Program-made: the position numbers and the translations under genes
Assembly (NCBI GenBank): GCA_022562155.1
Contig: JADFPV010000029.1
Location: forward strand, 1-33,330
DNA: 33,330 nucleotides
Origin: Chloroflexota bacterium
GTDB taxonomy: Bacteria > Chloroflexota > Dehalococcoidia > DSTF01 > RBG-16-68-14
Direction: 5' to 3'
The notes under the pieces: model-generated
Database searches by the model: none
What the model saw: the letters and a program-made list of their open reading frames with translations, nothing else
Told to the model about the DNA's origin: nothing
Shown: in pieces, positions 1 to 7,689 of the stretch
Layout of the letters: each line of letters starts with the position of its first letter
Position numbering within the stretch: the first letter of the stretch is position 1

Positions 1-372
1 GGCCTGGTGCCGGGCGACGGGGGCGCGGTCATCTGGCCGCTGCTCGTCGGTCCCGCCCGCGCGAAGGAGTATCTCATGACGGGCGACCTGATCCCGGCGG
101 CGGAAGCCGAGCGCATCGGGCTGGTGAACCACGTCGTCGCCGACGACAAGGTGCTCGACGATGCGCTCGCGTTCGCCGGGCGCCTCGCCGACGGCCCGAC
201 GATGGCCATTCGCTTCACCAAGCTCTCGATCCAGCGCACGATTCTCCAGCAAGCGCTTCAGTCGATGGACATCGGCCTCGCGCTCGAGACGATCACCGGT
301 ACGAGCCACGACTACAAGGAAGCAACGACAGCCTGGAGCGAGAAGCGCACCCCTAAGTTCAAAGGCCGCTAG
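1..372 (+). CDS. Enoyl-CoA hydratase/isomerase family protein, C-terminal part (5' cut by window edge)
   Basis: The reading frame is open from the first base, so the start lies outside the window. The visible 123 residues are the C-terminal half of a crotonase fold. They begin in the loop that carries the second catalytic position (PGDGG, an Asp rather than the Glu of classical hydratases, as in PaaG-type isomerases). Then comes the usual AKEYLMTGDLIPAAEAERIG helix and an IGLVNHVV segment, and the C-terminal trimerisation helices follow, ending in KRTPKFKGR. Substrate cannot be told. The acyl-CoA dehydrogenase starts 9 bases downstream, so the two are probably cotranscribed and act on the same acyl-CoA. 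Confidence 0.88.
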   Translation, partial: GLVPGDGGAVIWPLLVGPARAKEYLMTGDLIPAAEAERIGLVNHVVADDKVLDDALAFAGRLADGPTMAIRFTKLSIQRTILQQALQSMDIGLALETITGTSHDYKEATTAWSEKRTPKFKGR

Positions 373-381
373 CGCCAGCAC

Positions 382-1539
382 ATGGACTTCCGGTTCGACG
401 CGGAGGACGAGGCGTTTCGCCGCGAGATTCGGGCGTTCCTTGCGTCCGAGTGGTCCGGCGGCACCGGCGACGCCGCCGTCGACAGCGAGGAAGAGTACGA
501 GGCCGAGCGCGCGTTCGAGAAGAAGCTCGCGCAGCGCGGCTGGCTGACGCTCGCCTGGCCGGTCGAGTACGGTGGGCAGGGCGCGACGAACGTCCGGCAG
601 GCGATCATGAAAGAGGAGTGCTCGTACGCCCGCGCGCCGATTGGCGGCGGGCCCGGCGGCCAGGCGACGGGTCTCGTTGGCCCGGCCGTGATGGCGCACG
701 GCACCGAGGAGCAGAAGCAGCGCTTCCTCCCGCCCATCGCCGCCGGCGACGTCTCCTGGTGCCAGGGCTTCAGTGAGCCCGACGCCGGCTCCGATCTCGC
801 CGCCGTGCAGACGCAGGCCGTGCGCGACGGCGATTCGTACGTGCTCAACGGCCACAAGGTTTGGACTTCCGGCGCGGCTTACGCCGATTGGATTCACGTC
901 CTCGCCCGCACTGACCCGGACGCGCCGAAGCACAAGGGCATTTCGTACTTGCTCGTCGACATGAAGTCGCCCGGCATCAGCCACACGCCGATCCAGGAGA
1001 TGACGGGCCGCTCCGGCTTCTACGAGACGCACTTCGACGACGTCGCGGTGCCAGCCACGAACCTGCTGGGCGAAGAGAACCGCGGCTGGTACGTCGCGAC
1101 GACAACCCTGGGCTTCGAGCGCTCCGGCATCGCCCGCGTCGGCGCGATCACGCGCTCGTTCGACGACCTCGTCGCGCACCTAAGCGGGCAGACGTCACCG
1201 GCGCTCAGGCACAAGCTCACCGAGCACCGCATCGAGATCGAGGTCGCGCGCTGGCTCGCCTATCGCGTCGCCTGGATGCAGGACCACGCGCTCGCCCCGA
1301 CGTACGAGGCGTCGCTCTCCAAGCTGTACGCCACGGAGGTCGCCCAGCGGCTGGCGAACACAGCGGTCAACGCGCTCGGCCTGAGGGGGATGTTGGACCT
1401 GGATTCCTATCGCGCGGCCATGGACGGGTTGCCCGCGTTCACCTACCTGCTCACGATGCACTGGACGATCTCGGCTGGCACGAGCGAGATCCAGCGCAAC
1501 ATCATGGCCCAGCGCGGGTTTGGTCTGCCCAGGGAATAA
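382..1539 (+). CDS. Acyl-CoA dehydrogenase
   Basis: The 385-residue protein has normal family length. It should oxidise an acyl-CoA to the 2,3-enoyl-CoA with FAD and pass electrons to ETF. The N-terminal helical domain starts MDFRFDAEDEAFRREIR. The FAD/substrate motif CQGFSEPDAGSDL is at about residues 127-139, and the C-terminal motif is AGTSEIQRNI. The YEGT-type Glu of medium-chain enzymes is replaced (ISAGTSE). A Glu sits instead at the position used by isovaleryl- and long-chain enzymes (GFER, E246), so activity is likely. No strong ribosome site precedes the ATG. The 9-base gap to the preceding hydratase suggests coupling. The last 72 bases have a near copy at 3102-3173. Confidence 0.93.
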   Translation: MDFRFDAEDEAFRREIRAFLASEWSGGTGDAAVDSEEEYEAERAFEKKLAQRGWLTLAWPVEYGGQGATNVRQAIMKEECSYARAPIGGGPGGQATGLVGPAVMAHGTEEQKQRFLPPIAAGDVSWCQGFSEPDAGSDLAAVQTQAVRDGDSYVLNGHKVWTSGAAYADWIHVLARTDPDAPKHKGISYLLVDMKSPGISHTPIQEMTGRSGFYETHFDDVAVPATNLLGEENRGWYVATTTLGFERSGIARVGAITRSFDDLVAHLSGQTSPALRHKLTEHRIEIEVARWLAYRVAWMQDHALAPTYEASLSKLYATEVAQRLANTAVNALGLRGMLDLDSYRAAMDGLPAFTYLLTMHWTISAGTSEIQRNIMAQRGFGLPRE

Positions 1540-1617
1540 ACTCTAGTTCTAGAAGCAGCACTGCTCGTGATCAGTGTCACCACGATCCGACTAGCGGTTC
1601 GCTACGCTGATCTCAAC

Positions 1618-3072
1618 ATGCGATTCAGCAAGAGGTACGCTGCAACGGCCCTGATCGCCTTCGCCGTCATCGCCGTGGCCTGCGGCAGCACAGGCGGCTC
1701 GGAATCCGCCACCGGCACGCCGAGTGACGATGACGTGCGGGATGAGCCCACGGCCCCGCCCGATCCTGGCGTCCTCAACTCCGGCGGGTCGGAGTCCGCC
1801 ACCGGCACGCCGAGTGACGGTGACGCACGGGACGAGCCCACGGCCCCGCCCGATCCAGTCGTCCTCAACTCCGACTCGTCGGAGTCCGCTTCCGGCACGC
1901 CGAGCGACGATGGCGTCCAGGACGAGCCCACGGCCCCGCCCGATCCAGGCGTCCTCAACCCCGATGAGTCGGAGTCCGCCACCAGCACGCCGAGCGACGA
2001 TCACGCACAGGACGAGCATTCCGACCGCCTCGATCCACGCGTCCTTAACTCCGATTGGAGCACGGACTTCTCGATTCACTCCGTCCCGCTTGGCGACTTC
2101 CTCTCTGGAGGCCCTCCTAAGGATGGCATTCGCTCGCTGGAGAACCCGGCCTTCATCAGCATCGAAGAGGGCAACCAGTCGTTCGTGGACAACGAGCCCG
2201 TCATCGCCTTCTCGATCAACGGCGATGCCCGTGCCTACCCGCTCGGCATCCTCACCCAACACGAGATCGCCGACGACGTTGTCGGAGGCGTGCCTGTGAC
2301 CGTCACATTCTGCCCGCTCTGCAACTCTGCCATCGTCTTCGAGAGCACGCTCGATGGCGTCGTCTACGAGTTTGGCGTCTCCGGCGTGCTGCGCAACAGC
2401 GACCTCGTCATGTACGACCGCACGACCGAGTCCTGGTGGCAGCAGTTCACCGGCGAAGCCATCGTCGGCGAACTAACAGGAGCCCTCCTAGAGGTCGTGC
2501 CGTCCTCTCTCGTCTCATGGGGCGACTTCAAAGACACGTACCCCGCCGGCCAGGTCATGTCGACGGAGACGGGCTTCGGCAGGGACTACGGCCTCAACCC
2601 CTACGTCGGCTACGATAGCGACACCTCGCCCTTCCTCTTCCGCGGCGAGCCGGACCCCCGGCTCGGCCCCGTCGACCGGGTTGTAGCGCTCGACATCAAT
2701 GGAGACCCGATCGCCTACACCTACGACTCTTTGGAGGACGAAGGCGTCATTCACGACACGGTCGGTGGCGAGGATATCGTCATCTTCTTCCAGTTCGGCA
2801 CCGCATCCGCACTCGATGGCCGGAATATCTCCGAATCACGCGATGTCGGTGCGACGGGAGTCTTCCGGCCCGTCGCTAATGGACAGTCCCTCACCTTCAG
2901 CGCCGACGGCGACGACATTGTCGACGACCAAACCGGCAGTCGTTGGAACCTCCTCGGCCTCGCCACGGACGGCGAACTCGCCGGCACGCAGCTCGAACTC
3001 GTTCCCCACGCGAACCACTTCTGGTTCGCCTGGGCCGCGTTCAAGCCCAACACTCGCATCTACGGTACGTAG
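1618..3072 (+). CDS. DUF3179-domain lipoprotein with N-terminal tandem repeats
   Basis: The ATG at 1618 gives a clean lipoprotein signal: MRFSKRYAA, a hydrophobic stretch, then an AVAC lipobox. An in-frame upstream start at 1567 would spoil this signal, so it was not used. After the Cys comes an acidic, Pro/Ser/Thr-rich tether of four 30-residue repeats. The rest is a DUF3179 domain with its hallmark FCPLCNSA segment. The domain looks internally duplicated: INGDARAYP...DDVVGGVPVTVTF in the first lobe is echoed by INGDPIAYT...DTVGGEDIVIFF in the second, which lacks the Cys pair. The predicted location is the outer face of the cytoplasmic membrane. The biochemical role of DUF3179 is not established. 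The gene is unrelated to its acyl-CoA neighbours and looks inserted. Confidence 0.87.
   Translation: MRFSKRYAATALIAFAVIAVACGSTGGSESATGTPSDDDVRDEPTAPPDPGVLNSGGSESATGTPSDGDARDEPTAPPDPVVLNSDSSESASGTPSDDGVQDEPTAPPDPGVLNPDESESATSTPSDDHAQDEHSDRLDPRVLNSDWSTDFSIHSVPLGDFLSGGPPKDGIRSLENPAFISIEEGNQSFVDNEPVIAFSINGDARAYPLGILTQHEIADDVVGGVPVTVTFCPLCNSAIVFESTLDGVVYEFGVSGVLRNSDLVMYDRTTESWWQQFTGEAIVGELTGALLEVVPSSLVSWGDFKDTYPAGQVMSTETGFGRDYGLNPYVGYDSDTSPFLFRGEPDPRLGPVDRVVALDINGDPIAYTYDSLEDEGVIHDTVGGEDIVIFFQFGTASALDGRNISESRDVGATGVFRPVANGQSLTFSADGDDIVDDQTGSRWNLLGLATDGELAGTQLELVPHANHFWFAWAAFKPNTRIYGT
1693..2052 (+). repeat. Four tandem 90-base (30-residue) coding repeats
   Basis: Four consecutive in-frame 90-base units encode a segment of the form (G/D)xSESAT-TPSDD--DEPTAPPDP-VLN. 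The first three units are very similar at the DNA level and the fourth has diverged (DEHSDRLDP). They form the extracytoplasmic linker between the lipid anchor and the DUF3179 domain. Such repeats can change in number by slippage or recombination. Confidence 0.93.
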
Positions 3073-3101
3073 CGAGCACTCTCCCCAGCGCTTCGCTCTT
3101 G

Positions 3102-3173
3102 ATCTCGGCGGGCACGAGCGAGATACAGCGCAACATCATGGCCCAGCGCGGGCTCGGCTTGGCGAGCGAGTAG
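3102..3173 (+). pseudogene. Orphan acyl-CoA dehydrogenase C-terminus (remnant or duplication)
   Basis: This stretch reads ISAGTSEIQRNIMAQRGLGL and then A-S-E and a stop. It is the same 24-codon end as the acyl-CoA dehydrogenase at 1468-1539. I count 11 differences in 72 bases, with only 2 in the first 51. No dehydrogenase body lies upstream; the DUF3179 gene occupies that space. It is not a functional gene by itself. It is either the scar of a second tandem dehydrogenase or the product of an insertion that rebuilt the gene end. Confidence 0.82.
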
Positions 3174-3252
3174 GGGTGCAGCAAGTGAATCCAGTGGCAG
3201 CGTCTGCAGGACGGTCTAGTGCTCGTTGTTTCCTTGGAGTATTGGCTGTGCG

Positions 3253-3924
3253 CTAGCCTGCAGGCAGACCAGTGGGAACAACCAGCGGCGGTGGTGCTTC
3301 GGTTAAGTGGAAACTTTTAGGACTAGGAAATGAGGCTTGAAAGTGTCTCTCCAACCCGTTCGCGATTCCACTAAAAAATGGCGGTCGTTGCTTGATGAGG
3401 TACTTGGCTTTTCTGAGCGGGTCGTTGCCTCTGTCGGCCGCTCCCATGCGGACATCGTCGGCTAACGACTCCAGTTTGGTAAGAAGCCTCTTCAATTGGC
3501 TCGCCTTCTCCTTGACCTCAATGCACCAGACCAGTTCTTCTCCCCGGCGAACAGCGAGATCCATCAGCTTGTCTTCAAAGACCGGAGTTAATTCCTCTTG
3601 GAGGCAGGGCTCCCAAATCCGGACTAGATAGGCCACCTGGACGTAGTATTCCCAATTCACCTGCGGGGACTTAGCATCGTTGCGCTTGCTGAACCATTTG
3701 TAGGGACCTTTGTGCGGCTGATTCTGGGCCACATTGAATCGTAGGCCTTCTGGTTTCACGATCTCCCTCTGCAAGCCAAACCCGATCCAAGAGAGAGTAG
3801 CGTCACCAAGACGGTCGATTACTCCCGCATAGAAGGCATCCGTAGGAGCGGGGTAGTCCCACTCCCGACAAGCGTCAACGACCCACATCTTGAAGTGCTC
3901 CATGAACAGGTCTAAGTGACTCAT
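3253..3924 (-). CDS. Uncharacterised protein, possible PD-(D/E)XK nuclease fold
   Basis: The product has 223 residues and I do not recognise the family. A hydrophobic strand with Asp (KLMDLAV, D122) is followed 14 residues later by a second strand ending in E-V-K (LVWCIEVKEKA, E136/K138). A helix with Glu lies upstream (NWEYYVQVAYL). This is the layout of a PD-(D/E)XK nuclease core, but the motif is weak and is inference only. The C-terminus is Pro-rich (TEAPPPLVVP). The gene begins 8 bases after the stop of the CoA-transferase gene and may be transcribed with it. Its base composition is visibly lower in GC than its neighbours, with many A/T third positions, which suggests recent acquisition. 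Confidence 0.68.
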   Translation of the reverse strand: MSHLDLFMEHFKMWVVDACREWDYPAPTDAFYAGVIDRLGDATLSWIGFGLQREIVKPEGLRFNVAQNQPHKGPYKWFSKRNDAKSPQVNWEYYVQVAYLVRIWEPCLQEELTPVFEDKLMDLAVRRGEELVWCIEVKEKASQLKRLLTKLESLADDVRMGAADRGNDPLRKAKYLIKQRPPFFSGIANGLERHFQASFPSPKSFHLTEAPPPLVVPTGLPAG

Positions 3925-3932
3925 GCTGCCGT

Positions 3933-5168
3933 CTAAATAACCCCGCCGTCACGAAGCTCTGTTATCTTCTCCCAGTCGAAGTCCAGTTCCTGCAGGATCT
4001 CTTCGGTGTGCTGGCCGAACTCCGGCGCTTCGCTCTGGATCTTTGCGGGCGTCTTGCTGAAGCGCACCGGGTAGCCCATCGCCTTGATCTCGCCGGCCTC
4101 CGGATGCTCGAAGTTCACGACGTAGTCGTTCGCCAGTACCTGTTCGTCCTCCAGCACGTCGTAGTAGTCCTGCACCGGCGAGTAGGCGAACGGCACGTGC
4201 TGTTCCTCGAAGATGCGCACCCACTCGTCGCGCGCCTTGGTCGCGAGTGTCTTGTCGAGGATCTCGATCAGCTCCACCGCGTGCTCTCGACGTCCGCCGC
4301 CATCAGGGCCGCCCAGGGCAGTTGCGAAGCGTTCGTCTTCGACTAGTTCGTCGAGGCCGAGCGCCTTACAAAACTCCGGCCAAAAGCGGTCGGCCTGGAT
4401 CTCCGCGAAGAGGATCCACTTGTCGTCGGCGCAGCGGTAGTGGTTCGTGAGCGGGTTGGGTGCCTTCTTGCGCGCGTGCCGCGCCCAGGACTTGCCTCGA
4501 AAGCTCGTCACGCTCAGGCCCATGTACTGCAGGTGGAGCATGCTGCCGAGTAGGGAGCTGTCGATCAGCTGGCCGATGCCCTGCCGCTCGCGAGCGACGA
4601 GCGCGGCCAGGATGCCCTGCACGAGGATCGTCGCGCCCATCTGGTCGGCGACGCCGGAGACCGTCTGCACGGGCTCCGGCATATCGCGTTCGCCCATCGC
4701 GAACATCAGCCCGCTGCGCGCCTGCGCGGTCTGGTCGAAGCCGCGACGCTCCGCCCACGGGCCTTCCGGCCCGTACGTGCTGGAGACCGCGTAGATCAGC
4801 TTCGCGTTCTTGGCTGAGAGCGTCTCATAGTCGGCCTTCAGGTCCCTGGCGACGCGACGCGTGTAGTTCGTGAAGAAGACGTCCGTCTGTTCGACCAGCT
4901 TGTAGAGTATCTCGCGGCCCGCGTCCTGCTTGAGGTCCAGCGTCATGCTGCGCTGGTTGCGGTTCACCGCCTCGAACCCGGCGTGGCGTCCGCCCTTCAT
5001 CGACATCGCGGAGCCGTACATGGTCCCCATGCCGCGATAAGCGTCGCCTTGTACCGGGTGCTCGATCTTGATGACGTCGGCGCCCAGATCGCCCAGGATG
5101 TAGCCGGCGCTGGACGGCGTGAACTGCGACCAGTTAAGGACTCGGATGCCGTCGAGCGGGCCTGGCAT
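3933..5168 (-). CDS. CaiB/BaiF family III CoA-transferase-like protein lacking the catalytic Asp
   Basis: The protein has 411 residues, normal length for the family, whose members move CoA between carboxylic acids. Family marks are LDGIRVLNWSQ at the N-terminus, LGDLGADVIKIEHP, the NRNQRSMTLDLK segment and the (R)xGxGQxID motif. In active transferases this last motif is followed by S-x-x-D, where Asp forms an acyl anhydride. Here the sequence is GQLIDSSLLGSML, so Gly (residue 208) replaces Asp. The enzyme may use another residue or may not be a transferase. It lies 15 bases downstream of a hydratase-like gene, in the same operon. The ribosome site before the ATG is weak, suggesting translational coupling. 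Confidence 0.88.
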   Translation of the reverse strand: MPGPLDGIRVLNWSQFTPSSAGYILGDLGADVIKIEHPVQGDAYRGMGTMYGSAMSMKGGRHAGFEAVNRNQRSMTLDLKQDAGREILYKLVEQTDVFFTNYTRRVARDLKADYETLSAKNAKLIYAVSSTYGPEGPWAERRGFDQTAQARSGLMFAMGERDMPEPVQTVSGVADQMGATILVQGILAALVARERQGIGQLIDSSLLGSMLHLQYMGLSVTSFRGKSWARHARKKAPNPLTNHYRCADDKWILFAEIQADRFWPEFCKALGLDELVEDERFATALGGPDGGGRREHAVELIEILDKTLATKARDEWVRIFEEQHVPFAYSPVQDYYDVLEDEQVLANDYVVNFEHPEAGEIKAMGYPVRFSKTPAKIQSEAPEFGQHTEEILQELDFDWEKITELRDGGVI

Positions 5169-5183
5169 GATGGCGGTTGGGTC

Positions 5184-6098
5184 CTAGAAGCCCAGGTCTT
5201 CCCAGCGCTTCTCGCGCTCCGCGAACGCCGCGGTCGTCCCGACCTGGCCGCGACGCTTGAGGAAGTTGAACTCTTCGTCTTCCCACTTGAGGTTGGTGAA
5301 GAGCGGGTAAGCCAGGGCGCCGGCCGTGAACTGGCCGTTCATACCCAGCAGATCGAACATCATGTGCAGGTGCGTTTTGGCGATCATGAGGCTGTCCGCC
5401 GGGTTGAGCGCCACGGCCTTCGCATAGCGCATCACTTCATCTTCCAGTTGGTCGTCCGGAACGATCTGGTTGATCACGCTCCACTCCTTGGCCTCTTCGG
5501 CGTTCAGCGTGCGGCCGGTGAGCTGCCACTCGCGCATGCGCTTGTAGCCGATCGTCAGGAGCTGGATGTGCTGCCAGCCCATCGAGAGACCGCCGAAGCC
5601 CGTGCGCTGCTGGCGCTGGCTGAAGACCGCGCTCTCGCCGGCGATGGCGATGTCGCAGCACATGAGGATCGCGAGGCCCACGCCGATCGTCCAGCCGTGT
5701 GCCTGGCAGATGATCGTCTTCGGGCAGTACAGCAGCGTGCGGTACATGCCGTTGAGCCACGTGTGCATCGCCTTCACGCGAATGCGCTGCGACGGCTTCA
5801 CTCCGGGCGCGCCGCCGTACGTGTCGTACGGCGCAAGGTTGAGGTCGTCGCCGGAGCAGAACGACTTGCCGGCGCCCTTCATGATGATGCACTTGATGTC
5901 GTCATCGTCGACGGCCATGGCGATCTTGCGGGAGATCTCGTTGAACATGTCCGGCGGGAAGATCGCGTTGTGCTTCTCGGGACGGTTCAGCGTGATCGTG
6001 ACGATGTCCTTGGTCGTCTTCTCGTACAGGACCGTTTCGTCCAGCGGCTTCTCTAGCGTGTACTTGGCCTTGGGTGGGGCCTTCTCCTCAGTAGTCAT
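5184..6098 (-). CDS. Enoyl-CoA hydratase/isomerase family protein with non-canonical active site
   Basis: The ATG at 6098 is chosen because GGAGAGGG precedes it by about 6 bases; the frame is open further upstream without such a site. The 304-residue protein has an extended N-terminus and a crotonase fold. The oxyanion-hole motif GAGKSFCSGDD (residues 75-85) and the HGWTIGVGLA helix are visible. By alignment to rat hydratase the two catalytic Glu positions are Ala143 and Gln164, so simple hydration of a 2-enoyl-CoA is doubtful. Isomerisation, lyase or another crotonase reaction is more likely. It is the first gene after the promoter at 6151-6179 and is followed by the CoA-transferase-like gene. 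Confidence 0.88.
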   Translation of the reverse strand: MTTEEKAPPKAKYTLEKPLDETVLYEKTTKDIVTITLNRPEKHNAIFPPDMFNEISRKIAMAVDDDDIKCIIMKGAGKSFCSGDDLNLAPYDTYGGAPGVKPSQRIRVKAMHTWLNGMYRTLLYCPKTIICQAHGWTIGVGLAILMCCDIAIAGESAVFSQRQQRTGFGGLSMGWQHIQLLTIGYKRMREWQLTGRTLNAEEAKEWSVINQIVPDDQLEDEVMRYAKAVALNPADSLMIAKTHLHMMFDLLGMNGQFTAGALAYPLFTNLKWEDEEFNFLKRRGQVGTTAAFAEREKRWEDLGF

Positions 6099-6150
6099 CG
6101 TTTCCCTCTCCTTAGCTCTATTGATTGACAGAAGTATTCGGGGCGTGCAC

Positions 6151-6179
6151 AGCATAATAGAGCCGCGAGAACACGTCAA
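6151..6179 (-). promoter_or_regulatory. Predicted sigma70-type promoter for the 6098-3253 operon
   Basis: On the minus strand, TTGACG (6179-6174) is separated by 17 bases from TATGCT (6156-6151). This places the transcript start near 6144 and gives a leader of about 46 bases ahead of the strong ribosome site of the hydratase gene. Prediction is from sequence match only. Confidence 0.55.
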
Positions 6180-6224
6180 CTAGACTCCCAGGATGGTAGT
6201 GGGTCAGTTTGACGGCCCACGCCG

Positions 6225-6428
6225 TCAATCGCCCTCGTAGGTAAAGATGGAATACCACAGCACAAGAATGTAGGCAACGGCTGCCGCGAAAGGCATCAAG
6301 AGTAGAGCCCACTTCCAATCCCAGCCTCGACCGGCCTTGGGCCAGACCTTCACCAACCCGACGACGAAGCCGCCCAGCGCGATTAGGGAGATTAGGAAGA
6401 ATATGGTGAAGAACGCCACTATCGACAT
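6225..6428 (-). CDS. Small two-helix membrane protein
   Basis: This 67-residue protein has two predicted transmembrane helices: residues 2-27 (rich in F, I, L and V) and about 40-62 (WALLLMPFAAAVAYILVLW). A short basic/aromatic loop (KVWPKAGRGWDWK) joins them. An AGAGG ribosome site lies 7 bases before the ATG, which supports a real gene despite its size. I recognise no family. It stands alone, downstream of a 175-base gap and divergent from the CoA-transferase at 6604. Confidence 0.62.
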   Translation of the reverse strand: MSIVAFFTIFFLISLIALGGFVVGLVKVWPKAGRGWDWKWALLLMPFAAAVAYILVLWYSIFTYEGD

Positions 6429-6566
6429 TGGTTGGCCTCTATTGACGACGCCCGCCGCTTCAACAACGAGATGTGCCGAAGCCGTGACGTAAACCGATGA
6501 CCCCGACAGCTTTCGGTGCCATTGTAGCTTGAGTCGCAGGGGAAGGGCACGTCAGGCCGTGTTCCA

Positions 6567-6596
6567 TTGACACCCCTTTCCACGTCCACCTACCAT
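6567..6596 (+). promoter_or_regulatory. Predicted promoter for a leaderless mRNA (CoA-transferase pair)
   Basis: TTGACA (6567-6572), an 18-base spacer and TACCAT (6591-6596) lie directly ahead of the ATG at 6604. Only 7 bases separate the -10 box from the start codon and there is no Shine-Dalgarno sequence, so transcription would begin at or next to the ATG. Confidence 0.5.
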
Positions 6597-6603
6597 ACCC
6601 ACC

Positions 6604-7689
6604 ATGTGCGCCCTGGAAGACCTCCGTGTAGTCGAACTCAGCGAGACCGCGGCCGCCGCGTTCGCCGGCCGGCTTTGTGCTGACGCCGGCGCGGAGGTCG
6701 TGCTGGTCGAGCCTCCAGAAGGCCATCCGCTGCGGCGTGAAGGGCCGTTCTGCGGCCCCGCCAGTCAAAATGTCTCCGCCGTCCATCTCCACGTCAACGC
6801 AGGCAAGCGCTCCGTCACGCTCGACAGCGAGACCCAGGCGGATGAACTACGCGCGCTCGTTGATTCTGCCGACGTGTTTCTTACGGACTGGGCTACGTCT
6901 GCGCTCGAGCCGTTGGCTCTCGATACCGGCGCGTTGCAGAAACGCGCTCCGAGGCTCGTGATCACACAGGTCACGCCGTTCGGCGATACTGGGCCGTATC
7001 GAACTTACGCCGGCACGAACATTGTTGAGCTTGCGTTGGGCGGGCAACTCAAGATCACCGGCGATCCCGATAAGCCGCCGCTCTCCAACTACGGCTCCCA
7101 GGCCGAGTACCAGGCCGGGCTCTCCGCGTTCGCCGGCACCGTCGCCAACGTGTTGCTTCGCGATGCGAGCGGAGAGGGAGAGTACCTCGACCTCTCGATC
7201 CAAGACGTCGTCGCGACGCACTCTGAGCACCGGGGGCCTGCGCTGAACCTCGGTGCCGTCGCCAATCGGGCCGGTCTCAGCGTCAGCGCGACGTACGGCG
7301 TCTACCCATGCGCGGACGGCTTCGTGTACCTCACCGCGTTCGCGCCGCCGCTCTGGGAGCGGCTGAAGGCCGTCGTCGGCCTCGATGAGCTGGAAGACGA
7401 GCGCTTCGCGACGCAGGCCGCGCGGCTCGAACACAACGACGAATTGCAGGCCGTCCTCACCGGCTGGACGCTCGGCAAGACCAGCGATGAGCTGCGTACG
7501 TTCGCCCGTCGCGGCGATCCCATGACGGTCATGGAGACGCCCGAACGCCTCCTCGCTTCAGAGCAGTGGCGCAATCGCGGCGTTGCTCATGAAGTAGATC
7601 GTGTCACCGTGCTCGGCCCACCCTGGCCGCATGAGGAGCCACCAAGGCATGCACCTGCGCTGGGCGATGCGAACGAGGCGCAGCTCTAG
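6604..7689 (+). CDS. CaiB/BaiF family III CoA-transferase (short form)
   Basis: At 361 residues it is about 40 shorter than typical family members. It has the N-terminal LEDLRVVELSE motif, CADAGAEVVLVEPPEG, the NAGKRSVTLD segment and the (G)EYLDLSIQD motif with the catalytic Asp (D201) present. It should activate or exchange an organic acid as its CoA thioester in the cytoplasm. The substrate is unknown. Its stop codon overlaps the GTG of the next CoA-transferase (TAGTG), so the two are probably translated together and may form a hetero-oligomer or consecutive steps. Confidence 0.9.
   Translation: MCALEDLRVVELSETAAAAFAGRLCADAGAEVVLVEPPEGHPLRREGPFCGPASQNVSAVHLHVNAGKRSVTLDSETQADELRALVDSADVFLTDWATSALEPLALDTGALQKRAPRLVITQVTPFGDTGPYRTYAGTNIVELALGGQLKITGDPDKPPLSNYGSQAEYQAGLSAFAGTVANVLLRDASGEGEYLDLSIQDVVATHSEHRGPALNLGAVANRAGLSVSATYGVYPCADGFVYLTAFAPPLWERLKAVVGLDELEDERFATQAARLEHNDELQAVLTGWTLGKTSDELRTFARRGDPMTVMETPERLLASEQWRNRGVAHEVDRVTVLGPPWPHEEPPRHAPALGDANEAQL

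Noticed and set aside
1567-1617. N-terminal extension of the DUF3179 protein from 1567
   Set aside because: It would place 17 charged or polar residues before the lipoprotein signal; the ATG at 1618 gives a standard signal peptide.
4983-6056. A 357-codon plus-strand open frame opposite the CoA-transferase and hydratase genes
   Set aside because: It is a low-complexity His/Arg/Ala-rich shadow crossing two well-supported genes on the minus strand.
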